DNA from: Candidatus Nitrosocosmicus arcticus
GTDB lineage: Archaea; Thermoproteota; Nitrososphaeria; Nitrososphaerales; Nitrososphaeraceae
Direction: 5' to 3'
Assembly (NCBI RefSeq): GCF_007826885.1
Contig: NZ_ML675578.1
Location: forward strand, 62,001-126,000
DNA: 64,000 nt
Every line of letters begins with the position of its first letter. Position 1 is the first letter of the stretch. Below the pieces are notes generated by a model. That model worked only from the letters and a program-made list of their open reading frames with translations, was not told the DNA's origin and did no database searches. The position numbers and the translations under genes were made by a program. Shown piece after piece: positions 9,160 to 18,651 of the stretch.

Positions 9160-9777
9160 TTGGAAGACAATAGAATTTTGGACAGTATGTTTCCCTCGGA
9201 TATACTTCCAAAAGTTTATCCAAAAGAGCCAACTCCGGAAGAAAAGGCTGAAATTGATGATGTTTTAAATAGTAATATTTTTAATGTTATGCTAAACCGA
9301 CGATCGCAGAGAAAATTTGAAGAGAGAGAAATAGAGGGTTGGAAAATAGATATAATATTTGCTGCGGCTGATACAGCTCCCACTGCAGGGGGATTTCAGG
9401 GTTTTGAAATTTATCATATTATTAGGAGCGAATTAAAACAAAACCTGATTAAAGCGGCTAACAACCAGCCTTATGTTAATGCACCATTAGTTTTGGTATT
9501 TTGTTCTAATCCATCTAGAATTAAATTAAATTTTCATCAAGAGATATTGAATAAATTTTCTGTTCAAGACGCCACTCTTGCTGCTGGCTACGCACAGTTA
9601 GCCTCACACGCCTTGGGATTGAGCTCTATTTGGATAGGTATGTTCAATGAACATTTGCTAAAAGAAGTAATAAATACGGACTTGGAGCCCTCCTCAATCT
9701 TATGCATCGGTTATCCAAAAAAAATGCTGATTCCCAAACCAAAGAGAAATCTTACAGACCTGATACATACTGTCTAA
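9160..9777 (+). CDS. Nitroreductase-family protein
   Basis: A flavin-dependent oxidoreductase of the nitroreductase fold, expected to bind FMN and use NAD(P)H. RRSQRKFEEREIE at about residues 47-59 is the family's FMN phosphate-binding start (RRSxRxF), AAADTAPTAGGFQGFEIYHI follows as the next cofactor segment, and the end carries LGLSSIWIGMF and LCIGYPKK, the typical GL...W.G and .GYP motifs. At 205 residues the length is normal. The frame opens with TTG at 9160; an ATG at 9187 (residue 10) is an alternative start and neither has a clear ribosome binding site. The physiological substrate cannot be told from sequence. Confidence 0.85.
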   Translation: MEDNRILDSMFPSDILPKVYPKEPTPEEKAEIDDVLNSNIFNVMLNRRSQRKFEEREIEGWKIDIIFAAADTAPTAGGFQGFEIYHIIRSELKQNLIKAANNQPYVNAPLVLVFCSNPSRIKLNFHQEILNKFSVQDATLAAGYAQLASHALGLSSIWIGMFNEHLLKEVINTDLEPSSILCIGYPKKMLIPKPKRNLTDLIHTV

Positions 9778-10016
9778 CTTTATTCTCTCCAAACCATGGG
9801 TCTTCTTATGTTTGGGATAAATAATGACAGTTGGTTAACCTGAAAATGGTTTTGTGAGTTGATATATCAATCTGATTTTCTACTCCTCAAATTAATTATT
9901 ATATTTGGTGGTAGGTAGTTAGAATGTTAAAGAAAATCTGGCACCATCTTTTTTATTATTCTAAAGTATAGTGATATCAGATCAAAAAAAAGAAAAAAAA
10001 CTATGTGAACTGGTCT

Positions 10017-10595
10017 TCACTGGTTCTTGTAGATTGCTGTATAAGGTAAATCGAACGATTTGTATAATTCTGAAACGTCAGTATTAGTATTCGTGTCTAA
10101 TTGGTCACTTAAACCTATTTCATCTTCAAATATTTGTTTTGAGACAGATTCGGCTGACATTTTATTTTTATCATTATTGGTTTCAAGCGGCTCGTCTGAT
10201 TCTGTGCCCTTATTCAGATTGATTGGTTTTATGATGTTATCATCTGGTGATGCCACTGCGGGACCTGCGGTTAGTACACTGTTAGTCTTACTTTCCACCC
10301 CATTACGTTCATCTGCGCCTTCATCATCATTGGAAGATGCGGCATCGTTATTCATTTCAGATTGGTCTTCTAAATTCTCGGATTCCTTGCTAACCTTATC
10401 ATTACATGACGTAGCATCTTTCATGTCAAAATCACTAGATTCATTTCCAACCTCGGTATTACAATTTAATAAATCATTTAGGGCCATCGCAGAAGAAACC
10501 TGACTTAGTCCAATCGCGATAGTTAAGGAGAATACTGCTGCTACTAGAACACCTGCGTTTTTTGTAGAAAAACTTTTAGTACTGGTCATAGACAT
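10017..10595 (-). CDS. Secreted acidic low-complexity protein
   Basis: The 192-residue protein has a signal peptide (about 1-38, hydrophobic core VLVAAVFSLTIAIGL, ending SSAMA) and a mature region rich in Asp, Glu, Asn, Ser and Lys with no recognisable domain. Two Cys residues, in LLNCNTEV and ATSCNDKV, lie close together early in the mature part and could form a disulfide. The shape is similar to the secreted protein at 16969 (signal peptide, acidic Asn/Ser-rich region, two Cys) but I see no alignable sequence. Function is unknown. Confidence 0.65.
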   Translation of the reverse strand: MSMTSTKSFSTKNAGVLVAAVFSLTIAIGLSQVSSAMALNDLLNCNTEVGNESSDFDMKDATSCNDKVSKESENLEDQSEMNNDAASSNDDEGADERNGVESKTNSVLTAGPAVASPDDNIIKPINLNKGTESDEPLETNNDKNKMSAESVSKQIFEDEIGLSDQLDTNTNTDVSELYKSFDLPYTAIYKNQ

Positions 10596-10894
10596 TTAGA
10601 AATTGATTTTTATAATTTATATCCAATTTGAAGAATGTAGCAGTAAAAAATTGCTAACTAAATTTATTGATTAATTCTTCTTATGAAATCAACCATTTTG
10701 AACTAGACATGAATTTTTAAATTGATCCTTGGATAAAATTGTATTATAGCCCAAATCAAAAGATTCCCACTCTAGTCTAATTAGTATCGAACGGCTGTTG
10801 CGTGTAATATTTCGACAAAATTTATCTTTAACTATTGCTTGCCACCTAAATTTACCGAGATTAGGATAAATACTAAATTAATTATATAACCTAA

Positions 10895-11143
10895 ATGACA
10901 CAATCCCAAAGCATTACAATTGTCTTAGAGGAAGAAAAGCTAATTAAAATGAAGAATATAATTAAGGACCTGTTTAAATCAAATTCGATAAATTCAGATG
11001 AGATTGAGGAGTTTATCAAATTTACATTATTTATTGTTATTGATGAATATGAAAGGGATGTTCCTTCATTAAAAAAATTTTACTCAATGAATTTAGCAAA
11101 GTATCTAGAGAAAAAAGATGGTCAAACTCAGACCAAGTCTTGA
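10895..11143 (+). CDS. Small soluble hypothetical protein
   Basis: An 82-residue protein with high Lys/Glu/Ile content, predicted mostly helical (ILVLEEEKL-like start, IKMKNIIKDLF, DEIEEFIKF), no signal peptide and no membrane segment. The ATG at 10895 follows an AT-rich stretch (aattaattatataacc) that could hold a TATA box directly upstream, fitting a leaderless transcript. I do not recognise a family. Confidence 0.5.
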   Translation: MTQSQSITIVLEEEKLIKMKNIIKDLFKSNSINSDEIEEFIKFTLFIVIDEYERDVPSLKKFYSMNLAKYLEKKDGQTQTKS

Positions 11144-11262
11144 TGATGTTAAGATAATAATGAGAAATAGGATAGCTTAAAAAAAAGATGTTTTAAAAAC
11201 AGATGGAAAGCGTTATAATTTCTGAGTATAGGTAAAAGATAAAAAAAGACCAAAAGTCCCTC

Positions 11263-12246
11263 TTAATAATGGAATACTGTGTCCCCAATTGTTTTCTTCC
11301 AATCAGAACGGATACCTGGCTTTCCTTTTAGTTTTTCAATATAATTAAATGCAGATATGCCTGCAGCTGCACCATCCCCACAGGCCGCCACAATCTGCTT
11401 ATAGGGAATGTTTGTTGCATCACCAGAGGCAAAAATGGCTGGGTGAGTGGTCTTACCTCCATCAGTGACCTCAATTTCACCTTTTGTGTTAAGTTTGACA
11501 AGATGTTTCACAAAATCTAGATTTATCTTTGACCCCATTTCGACAAATAAACCATCAACATTTATCATTTTCTCTACACCACTATTATCTTTGATTTGAA
11601 TTTGCTGTAAAGAATTGTTCCCTGAAACTAAGGTCACAGAACTATTCGGGACTAGTTCGACGTTGTTTTTCTTTTTAATAGATTCGATCATATCCTTGTC
11701 TCCTCCAAGCTGACCACCCCGATAAATTAGGTATACCTTAGACGCCATTCTAGACAACAATATCCCTGATTCTAAAAGGTAGCCTCCAACACCAACCGTT
11801 GCCGTTGTTCTACCTTGATAAAATGGTGCGTCACATTTTGTACAATAATGAACACCCTTGTTCTGAAATTGGATTTCATTTTCAACCCCCAGATTATTTG
11901 GAACTTTCCCTGGGGCAAGGATCAGTGATTTTGTGAGGTATTCGGAACGTCCCGTTTTTACCTTCAGGTCGGTACTGCCTTCGACTTCATCAACCCTTTC
12001 GACGGTATCAAAAGTCATTTCACCATTAAATGTTAGGTACTGGTTTTCCAAGGTTTTAGCAAGGAGAGGTCCACTGGACATTATCGTTCCCGGGTAATTT
12101 TCAAGTTTAGGAATCATGTTCATCTGTCCACCCAAATCCTTTGAAATTAAGAGGCACTTGGCTCGCTGTCTTGCAACAAATATGCCCGCTGAGAGTCCAG
12201 AAGGACCTGCCCCTATTATGATAACTTCATATTCTTCAATTGACAA
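11263..12246 (-). CDS. trxB: Thioredoxin reductase-like flavoprotein
   Basis: A 327-residue FAD-dependent pyridine nucleotide-disulfide oxidoreductase. GAGPSG at 12-17 binds FAD, the redox pair is CTKC at 135-138 in the family context CTKCDAPFYQG, and the C-terminal IFASGDATNIPYKQIVAACGDGAAAG is the second FAD segment. The second nucleotide-binding loop reads GVGGYLLESG, and the stretch that in NADPH-dependent enzymes contains HRRxxxR reads YRGGQLGGD here. The missing arginines suggest that NADPH is not the donor; this is inference. A small RAM-domain protein gene lies 51 nt upstream on the same strand and may be co-transcribed. Confidence 0.92.
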   Translation of the reverse strand: MSIEEYEVIIIGAGPSGLSAGIFVARQRAKCLLISKDLGGQMNMIPKLENYPGTIMSSGPLLAKTLENQYLTFNGEMTFDTVERVDEVEGSTDLKVKTGRSEYLTKSLILAPGKVPNNLGVENEIQFQNKGVHYCTKCDAPFYQGRTTATVGVGGYLLESGILLSRMASKVYLIYRGGQLGGDKDMIESIKKKNNVELVPNSSVTLVSGNNSLQQIQIKDNSGVEKMINVDGLFVEMGSKINLDFVKHLVKLNTKGEIEVTDGGKTTHPAIFASGDATNIPYKQIVAACGDGAAAGISAFNYIEKLKGKPGIRSDWKKTIGDTVFHY

Positions 12247-12297
12247 TCTTGATCATTTCTCCACTATTCTTCTTTTTAAAAAATGCCTTGATTTCTC

Positions 12298-12528
12298 TTA
12301 TGACACAGATATCAAAGTAGTCATGTTCTCTATTCCGTCAATAAGAGGTAATTTTTCGTCTATCTCGCTTTTCACCTGTTGCAAATTATCTGACTCAAAT
12401 ATAACCACTAAATCATAAATTCCATATACCGACTTTACTGCCTTAACTGTTGATAACAGTTTTATTTGATCTATTACACTGGATTGCTTCTTATAATTAA
12501 CATTCAATAACACATAGGCTTCACTCAA
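12298..12528 (-). CDS. Stand-alone Lrp/AsnC ligand-binding (RAM) domain protein
   Basis: The 76-residue product is only the effector-binding domain of Lrp/AsnC regulators, without a helix-turn-helix. AYVLLNVNYKKQSSVIDQI gives the first strand and helix, VKSVYGIYDLVVIFES the second and third strands with the conserved GxYD, and the C-terminus IENMTTLISV the last strand. Such proteins form ring-like oligomers and can bind amino acids or modulate full-length Lrp proteins. The gene precedes the thioredoxin reductase gene by 51 nt on the same strand. The ligand is unknown. Confidence 0.88.
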   Translation of the reverse strand: MSEAYVLLNVNYKKQSSVIDQIKLLSTVKAVKSVYGIYDLVVIFESDNLQQVKSEIDEKLPLIDGIENMTTLISVS

Positions 12529-12626
12529 AATAATCTGTAATTATGGTATTGCCTTTATTAATAAAGATTGATATGCTATACCATATTTCCTTAATGAATA
12601 GATATTATTTCAGAATTTTTGTATAT

Positions 12627-13463
12627 TTAATATTTCAAATCAAGTTTTTTTACATGGTCTATTCCAAATTTCACGGCTGAAAAATAATTTCTATCTGAGA
12701 TTGTGGGTTCAAAACTAATTTTGCCTTTATAATATACTTTTTTTAATGTCTTTATTATTGTATCAAAATCAATGTGACCATATCCAGGCATCTTCCTATT
12801 GTTATCGGCAAAGTGCATGTGAGTGAGACTAGACTGAGATTTTATAATTGTCTCCTCAAAAGAATCTTCTTCAATATTCATATGAAATGTATCTAACATA
12901 AGTTTTAAATCATCACAGCTATCAATCAACCGTATTACATCTGAATAAGTACAACAGTAAGGTGTGGAGTAACGATTGAGTGGCTCTATCATCAAAGACA
13001 CATTTTCTTCTTTTGCATTTTTTAAAAGACGGTTCAACAAAGGCACGCAACTTTCCAAAACTTTGATCCTATTATCTTCCGTAACGTTTCTATGAGTAAC
13101 ATCAAAAGAATAAATAGGATCTGAAAACAAACATAGATTAATACGTTTTCCTCCAAAATAGTTACATAATTTTATGCACTTTAATGTATAATCTTCAGCA
13201 TATTTTAAGAATGATTTATCGTTACTCAGTAGCCGCCTCTTCCACCCATTTGGACTCGACCTACCCCACATCCCAGTGATGCTTATGACCTTTGCCTCAA
13301 ATGAATTTAAAAGATCCTTGAAATATTTCCAGTCTATATCATCGGGTTCTCCAAATAATTCGACTTCAGTTAAGCCTAACTTGCTTAAATTCTCCAACGT
13401 TTCAGCATCGTTTTTTTGTATATTTAAAAATGAAGATAAAGTAATAGAATAAGAAAATATCAT
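12627..13463 (-). CDS. Xylose-isomerase-like TIM-barrel protein (sugar phosphate isomerase/epimerase family)
   Basis: The 278-residue protein matches the AP endonuclease 2/xylose-isomerase-like TIM barrel. Metal-binding positions are visible on successive strands: MIEPLNRYS (Glu), LMLDTFHMNIEE (Asp, His), HMHFADNNRKMPGYGHIDF (His, Asp, and the conserved GxGxIDF) and ISFEPT (Glu). It begins 63 nt after the phosphodiesterase gene on the same strand, which suggests an operon. Together with that gene, the UbiA and TIM-barrel pair at 17.6-19.5 kb and EboB at 36.2 kb it resembles the ebo gene set, where a TIM-barrel protein of this family (EboE) is involved in moving or modifying a metabolite. The substrate is not known. 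Confidence 0.85.
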   Translation of the reverse strand: MIFSYSITLSSFLNIQKNDAETLENLSKLGLTEVELFGEPDDIDWKYFKDLLNSFEAKVISITGMWGRSSPNGWKRRLLSNDKSFLKYAEDYTLKCIKLCNYFGGKRINLCLFSDPIYSFDVTHRNVTEDNRIKVLESCVPLLNRLLKNAKEENVSLMIEPLNRYSTPYCCTYSDVIRLIDSCDDLKLMLDTFHMNIEEDSFEETIIKSQSSLTHMHFADNNRKMPGYGHIDFDTIIKTLKKVYYKGKISFEPTISDRNYFSAVKFGIDHVKKLDLKY

Positions 13464-13526
13464 TTTTACTTTGACTCTTTTTCTCTCTTACAATCCGCGA
13501 ATGTCCAATTTAATTTTCCTATGTTA

Positions 13527-14966
13527 TTAAACAAAGTTATCCCTTACAACGTCAAAAATATCCAAGCAATTTATTACGGGATGCCCGTCAAAATTATCTT
13601 TTCTAATATGTTCAATCTTTTTACTAGACAGAAACGTAGATAATCCTTCACCTGATTCCATATCATATGGTCTTCCATGCGAGCCTTTGATAAGGCGAGT
13701 GTCGGTCGAGATGCACTTTCTTTTTGGATCTATGAACAGATCTAGAGGATCATAACCGGGTTTTCTGTGAATATCTACTGTTCTAGTAAAGCTGGGTGCT
13801 TTGCTATTATCATCAATTCTACCTGCTTCTGGATTAGAGTTTTCTTTGCTTTGGTCACCATACCCCCACCACCAGTAGTAACTAAACCAGCTGTCTTTTT
13901 CCGCAATGGCAATGAGCTCCCCGCTTCTTTCGTGATCAATGTAAAGTTCCTGTTTTTCTTTCTCATCACAAACTTTATCTATTCCAGGAACATTTTCAAG
14001 CACACTCCTTATTTTCGCCTTGTTTTTACTGTTACTGTCCTTTAGATAAATGTGTGCTATCTGATGATCCACCATTGCAAAGGCATCACTATACTCATAA
14101 TCAATATACTCTTTTTCATTTATTGTTCTTACTTGAAGTAATCCATTTTCTCTTAGAATTCTATTTATTGGTATTGCATCTTTAACATCGTTAAATCCGT
14201 ACTCAGACAGAAGGAGAAAATGAGTATCATCAAATATACCTGCTTCCTTAACTTTATCTATTATATTACCAACGCAGTTATCGATTTGCTTTAAATCTTC
14301 GGTCACCTGGGGACTAGATTTACCGAATTTTTGTGCGGTATAATCGAGTTGGGGGAAATAAGCATACATCAAATTTGGACGATGGTTTTTGATAGTGAAT
14401 TGTACTGATTTTGTTATCCATTCAGAGGACTTGATGGATGCAAATGGCCCCCAATAATTCATTAAATTAAATTCGCCCACCTCCTTGCTGATTGTCTCAT
14501 AATAATTTACTGGTTTAGAGTAACACCACATATCCATCTTCCCGTTTTCTAAATGAATAGGACGAGGCGTAACAACATAGTCATTATTTGAATACATCGA
14601 GTTTTGCCAGAATAACATGGCTGTTTTAAGCATACTATTTTTATTTTTTAAAGTATCCCAGATTTTTTCAGACTTGACCAAATTAGTAGATTGCTCCCAG
14701 AATAAAGTCTGCAGGTTTTCTCTATCAAAAAAACCGTTTGAAATAATTCCATGCTCTCTTGGATATTTTCCTGTCAAAATACTTGCTTGGACGGTACTTG
14801 TAACTGATGGGAATACCGGTTTCATATATCCATATTCACCTTCGTTTTGAAACAAGCTGGAGATGTTAGGAAATTTTTGTGATGAAGAATCTAAGTGGGA
14901 AACATCCAATCCCACGATATCTAGAATAATAAAATATTTTGAACTTTTATTATTGTTGTTTGACAA
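13527..14966 (-). CDS. Type I phosphodiesterase/nucleotide pyrophosphatase (alkaline phosphatase superfamily)
   Basis: A 479-residue metal-dependent phosphohydrolase. The N-terminal strand IILDIVGLD supplies the first metal ligand, and FPSVTSTVQASILTGKYPREHGI (about 52-74) carries the nucleophile, probably Thr56, in the family's standard context. Later motifs are YFPQLDYTAQKFG (Asp and related ligands), LLLSEYGFNDV, and KGSHGRP with the late His. No signal peptide is present, so it acts in the cytoplasm. The same family occurs in bacterial ebo clusters, and the TIM-barrel gene follows 63 nt downstream. The natural phosphoester is unknown. Confidence 0.88.
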   Translation of the reverse strand: MSNNNNKSSKYFIILDIVGLDVSHLDSSSQKFPNISSLFQNEGEYGYMKPVFPSVTSTVQASILTGKYPREHGIISNGFFDRENLQTLFWEQSTNLVKSEKIWDTLKNKNSMLKTAMLFWQNSMYSNNDYVVTPRPIHLENGKMDMWCYSKPVNYYETISKEVGEFNLMNYWGPFASIKSSEWITKSVQFTIKNHRPNLMYAYFPQLDYTAQKFGKSSPQVTEDLKQIDNCVGNIIDKVKEAGIFDDTHFLLLSEYGFNDVKDAIPINRILRENGLLQVRTINEKEYIDYEYSDAFAMVDHQIAHIYLKDSNSKNKAKIRSVLENVPGIDKVCDEKEKQELYIDHERSGELIAIAEKDSWFSYYWWWGYGDQSKENSNPEAGRIDDNSKAPSFTRTVDIHRKPGYDPLDLFIDPKRKCISTDTRLIKGSHGRPYDMESGEGLSTFLSSKKIEHIRKDNFDGHPVINCLDIFDVVRDNFV

Positions 14967-15239
14967 GCAAAAGAATCTATTGGCCTTAGTATTTATTAAT
15001 CAATAGACACGCTGTTTAAACAAATTTTGATTAAAGGCAGTATATAATAGGTTCGTTGGCCTAGTACTGTCCACATTACTATTAATTTGGAAAACCAAAA
15101 TAATAGATAGCTACTGGATTTCCGTTTAGTTAATTGCCTATTCCAAAAAAAGAAATAAAGAGATCGACGGACCTAAACAAAAGAAAGAAAAGGAGCCTAC
15201 GGCGTACAGATTCGAAATTAGGTTGTCAATTTAAGCGTA

Positions 15240-15386
15240 TTAATCAATCTTTTGTATTTTCAAAAGTATCTCGCACTTGGGACAACTCAACCCTAAGAAT
15301 TTGAACAGTAGGTCCCCATCCTCAAATTCCTCTGTTATTAATTGACTTAGATTTATTACCTCTTTACAAGATGGACATTTTGCCAT
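15240..15386 (-). CDS. Small zinc-ribbon protein (48 residues)
   Basis: A short frame with ATG at 15384-15386 and TAA at 15240-15242. It encodes MAKCPSCKEV near the start and LSCPKCEILLKI near the end, so two CxxC knuckles are about 31 residues apart, the standard layout of a single zinc ribbon. The middle is acidic (TEEFEDGD). Small proteins of this kind are frequent in Nitrososphaeria and may act in transcription or as amino-group carrier-like proteins; the sequence does not decide this. It lies in an otherwise gene-free stretch. Confidence 0.75.
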   Translation of the reverse strand: MAKCPSCKEVINLSQLITEEFEDGDLLFKFLGLSCPKCEILLKIQKID

Positions 15387-16413
15387 ATGTATGAGATGTT
15401 GTCGGTTCTTATTTAAAATTAGTGAATGATGTTAAAACCACCAACTACCAGCTTCTTGGACAAATATAACATGTTGAATTTTCAATTATCTTTCATACTT
15501 TTTGAATAATACATACTCGGGTATCAAGTTATTTTAGTCCCTGCAGGCTAGACATATTTAGAAAATTACCCACAAAAGGAAATGGTTTTTAGTTAAATGC
15601 ATATTTACTGGGATAAGGTTATTCTTTGTGTCTGGTGAGTATTTTATTTTTTAATGTTAGCCTAATAGATTCTTTATGTATCGGAATCCAATAGAGTGAA
15701 CATACAGAGGGACGATGATGAGCATTCAAGTAAAACTAGTTTTTCTTATCAGCTACTCCATTAAAAAAGATAAAAGAGTTTTGATATCGGCAGCGAATTA
15801 GGTCCATATTTGTTTGTAAACCACATGAATTTGAAATGAAAACTCTTAGTACAATAATTATTTTGGTATGTTTCCCGATATAGTATTGTCTATCTTATCA
15901 TGATAAATAGTAAGTTTTTTTTTTGTTGTAGGTTGAACTTGTATGTTCAGAAAATATGATGGTAGGTGGTATGAAAGTAATAAAGTTATTTGCGGAATTT
16001 AATGTATTAAAATTAAGAGTTTTATTATTGCTTTTGATAATCAAGAAATTGTTTATATTACTGTTAGGTGCACCTAATTTTGCATCTAATAAAGCATTGT
16101 TGTCAAGCAAAAACAAGAACCAAATCCCTTGCTTGATATCCCAATGTCTTACCTGCAAACCAATACACATCTGGAAAATCTGGAAGTTGTTGAAAGGGTT
16201 GGCGGTTGGCGTCACATTATAGCACGATTGGCCTATCGATGGGAAAAGGATGATTTTTTTAATGTCACCCAATTTCCAACTTTCAACAAAACTATCCTAA
16301 TATTAGATTTCATTATCAATTCAGAAAAATCTATTAAATAGAGTCGATCTACACAAGATTAAGGAAAAAAAACCAGGATCATACCTTAATTACTTTTTTG
16401 CATATTTAAAAAT
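15387..16413. other. Intergenic region
   Basis: About 1 kb. Several overlapping frames on both strands between 15898 and 16341 exist, but none has a signal peptide, domain pattern or convincing codon use, and they exclude each other. I see no gene I can support. Confidence 0.4.
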
Positions 16414-16782
16414 ATGAAAGGCTATCAAAAGCTAACTATAATTACTTCTGTTTTGGGACTTATAATTCCGTTTATCGGACTCTTTTTGTATTTTCTGATT
16501 AATAGCTTTATTGGAATTCCAGTATTGGCACTTTTCGTTGGTTGGGCATTACTAATCGCGATAGCTATAATAGCTATAAACGTTGGTGCTATTTTTGCGG
16601 CCTTTAAGTTTAAAAATATGAAAATCGTGGGAGGTATCTTGATAGCATGTGGGGTACTGCTTTTTGCACTCATTCAATGGTTCGCAATACCCGCCTTGGT
16701 ACTATTTGTCATTGCAGGGATAATGGCTTTAAGAGAAAAGAACACGCTTAGTAATCTTAAAGGCGAGAATTTGAAACCCTAG
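16414..16782 (+). CDS. Small membrane protein with four membrane segments
   Basis: The 122-residue protein has four hydrophobic segments (about 8-30, 33-62, 68-84, 86-106) and a short charged C-terminal tail with EKNTLSNLKGEN. The pattern resembles DUF4064-like or similar small integral membrane proteins, with no catalytic motif. The ATG at 16414 is preceded by catatttaaaaat, an A/T-rich element so close that a leaderless transcript is likely if the true TATA box lies a little further upstream. Confidence 0.65.
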   Translation: MKGYQKLTIITSVLGLIIPFIGLFLYFLINSFIGIPVLALFVGWALLIAIAIIAINVGAIFAAFKFKNMKIVGGILIACGVLLFALIQWFAIPALVLFVIAGIMALREKNTLSNLKGENLKP

Positions 16783-16968
16783 TAAAATAGTTTATTATCT
16801 TATGTTTTTTACAGTTTTCGCATAAATTTTTTAGGAAGTATACTAGGAAAATATTTACGGCGCCTATCCCTTTTTAAGATAAACATGGAGATAAAGTAGA
16901 GAATAGTAAATATCTTCAATGTTTTTTTATCTTATCGATTTCGACAAAAAAAACTGACTGAATTTATT

Positions 16969-17520
16969 TCAGTCTTCGCTAAGTTCCTTCTCAGCGTCTT
17001 CACATTCTGACATATTTGCGATACCTGATGACCCCTTCTTTTCACTGCAATTATTTATGTTATAATAATGCATACCGTTATTATCCATCAAGTATTCGCC
17101 TCTTTGTTGAGAATCAGAAAACGTATTATTAGTAAAAACATCATTATTAAAATTCTGGTTTTGAGTATCATTAGTGGAAATTGTCTCCTTTGGAATTGTC
17201 ACCTTGTCTGATCCAGCAACAGGAGAGGATGAGGAATTAGTCTCGATATCACTCTTGGCATTGGAATTGGTACCATTGTTACTGTCAGAATTTTCAGTTA
17301 AATTTGAACCTTTATTGGGGATTATAATTGTAGTAATTGGATTATCTTCAAAATCACTAGCTGAAGAATTTGAAATTGTTGAATTCTTCTCTGGCAGGAA
17401 GGAAGTAGCATAACTGTTTGTTACATCTAATGACCAGTTCATGATGCCTGCTGTTGACACAAGGCAACATACTGTTAGAACTGATGAAAAAGTTATAGAT
17501 TTATTCATAGTAATATACAT
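16969..17520 (-). CDS. Secreted Asn/Ser-rich protein with C-terminal Cys pair
   Basis: The 183-residue product has a signal peptide (about 5-38, core SSVLTVCCLVSTAGI) and a mature region rich in Asn, Ser, Thr and Asp. The last 35 residues differ from the rest and look like a small folded unit: NGMHYYNINNCSEKKGSSG then MSECEDAEKEL, with two Cys that could pair. The Met at residue 5 (17508) is a better start than the first, because it directly precedes the basic residue of the signal peptide. Function is unknown. Confidence 0.65.
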   Translation of the reverse strand: MYITMNKSITFSSVLTVCCLVSTAGIMNWSLDVTNSYATSFLPEKNSTISNSSASDFEDNPITTIIIPNKGSNLTENSDSNNGTNSNAKSDIETNSSSSPVAGSDKVTIPKETISTNDTQNQNFNNDVFTNNTFSDSQQRGEYLMDNNGMHYYNINNCSEKKGSSGIANMSECEDAEKELSED

Positions 17521-17649
17521 TCCGTGAACCTATTTAAAAAAATTTGGAAATAAAGCAGCTTAGTAGAGTTATGCAAGTTTTTTGATTAGTAATTTGTAGA
17601 CGGAAAAAAAGAAATTTAATCTTTCTTTGTCCTATTCCAATTTATCTCT

Positions 17650-18618
17650 TCACGTCATGCTAACCCATTTACCGAGTACTATGCAAGGAATTGCAAGCAA
17701 CGCTACAACAATCCCACTAAAAAATCCGGCTTCCCCAGCGATAAATGCAGAATCTAGAATTATGAGCAGAATTAGCATGTTTTTGACCAGGAATTTAATG
17801 ACTTCCTCGCCTTTGTTATTGTCCATTTTTGAGGCCCTATTAAAAAGTAAATTTATCAAGCACAGAAAGAAAAAGATAAAAATTAAGAAATCCAATTTAT
17901 GTGGGCTTAAAATGATTGCCAATGATAACGAAATAAGTAGAAAGATGAGATATGTGATTTGGATTTTTTGAATATTTAGTGTATTTTTGATTTTTAAGAA
18001 TTCTTGCGTCGTTTCGCTTTTACTAAGGGAAGTTAGGATAAAGATATGAAAATACACCGCGCAGGATGCCAAAGCGAGCAAGAGATAAGAGCTGAAGCCT
18101 GTATTAGGTATCAAAGAGTCTCCATTTTCTAAAGTATTGCTCATCGAAATATCAAATACAAAACTAGCTCCATAAATTACGTTTAACGAGCGGATTCCGG
18201 CCATTAAATATGGTCTGAAAAAGCCATTCTTGATTCTATAATTGTATGCTACTATACCAAACATAAGTAACATTGAGATTCCAAGAGCTGTAGGATTGAC
18301 AAATGCAGCAAGGATTAATCCCAAACTAAACATAATTACAGTAATTAGTAATGCGTTTGTTTTTTTTATTCTGCCTGAGGGCAAAGGTCTGGTGGGTCTT
18401 TCTAGCCTGTCCACTTTGATGTCAAATAGATCATTTAAAACGAGTCCCCCTAGATATAAAAAAACTGAAGAAAAAATCAAGATGACGAGATCGAAAATGC
18501 TATAGCCTACGGATGAGCCAAAGTTAATTGATACTGCCAAAAAACCAACAATTATGTCCGGTGGAATCGTAAAAACATTAGAAATTCTGAAGAGCTTTAG
18601 ATATGGATTTTGAAGCAT
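17650..18618 (-). CDS. UbiA-family prenyltransferase (EboC-like)
   Basis: The 322-residue integral membrane enzyme has about eight to nine membrane segments. NDLFDIKVDRLERPTRPLPSG at about 62-82 is the Mg-binding NDxxDxxxD motif of UbiA prenyltransferases followed by the RPxPSG signature. The second motif region is IRSLNVIYGASFVFD at about 143-157. UbiA enzymes transfer a polyprenyl group to an acceptor inside the membrane. The gene starts 33 nt after the TIM-barrel gene at 18652 on the same strand and is probably co-transcribed. That pairing, not the sequence alone, suggests the EboC type; other archaeal UbiA enzymes, such as digeranylgeranylglyceryl phosphate synthase, remain possible. Confidence 0.85.
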   Translation of the reverse strand: MLQNPYLKLFRISNVFTIPPDIIVGFLAVSINFGSSVGYSIFDLVILIFSSVFLYLGGLVLNDLFDIKVDRLERPTRPLPSGRIKKTNALLITVIMFSLGLILAAFVNPTALGISMLLMFGIVAYNYRIKNGFFRPYLMAGIRSLNVIYGASFVFDISMSNTLENGDSLIPNTGFSSYLLLALASCAVYFHIFILTSLSKSETTQEFLKIKNTLNIQKIQITYLIFLLISLSLAIILSPHKLDFLIFIFFFLCLINLLFNRASKMDNNKGEEVIKFLVKNMLILLIILDSAFIAGEAGFFSGIVVALLAIPCIVLGKWVSMT

Positions 18619-18651
18619 AATCGTTCAGATAGGCCGTCTAATAACCTGAAT

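Noticed and set aside
10060-10503. 147-residue frame opposite the secreted acidic protein at 10017
   Set aside because: It mirrors the acidic low-complexity region of the minus-strand gene, which has a clear signal peptide; the plus-strand frame has no pattern of its own.
15898-16341. Several overlapping frames on both strands
   Set aside because: They exclude each other, lack domains and signal peptides, and have no convincing start signals.
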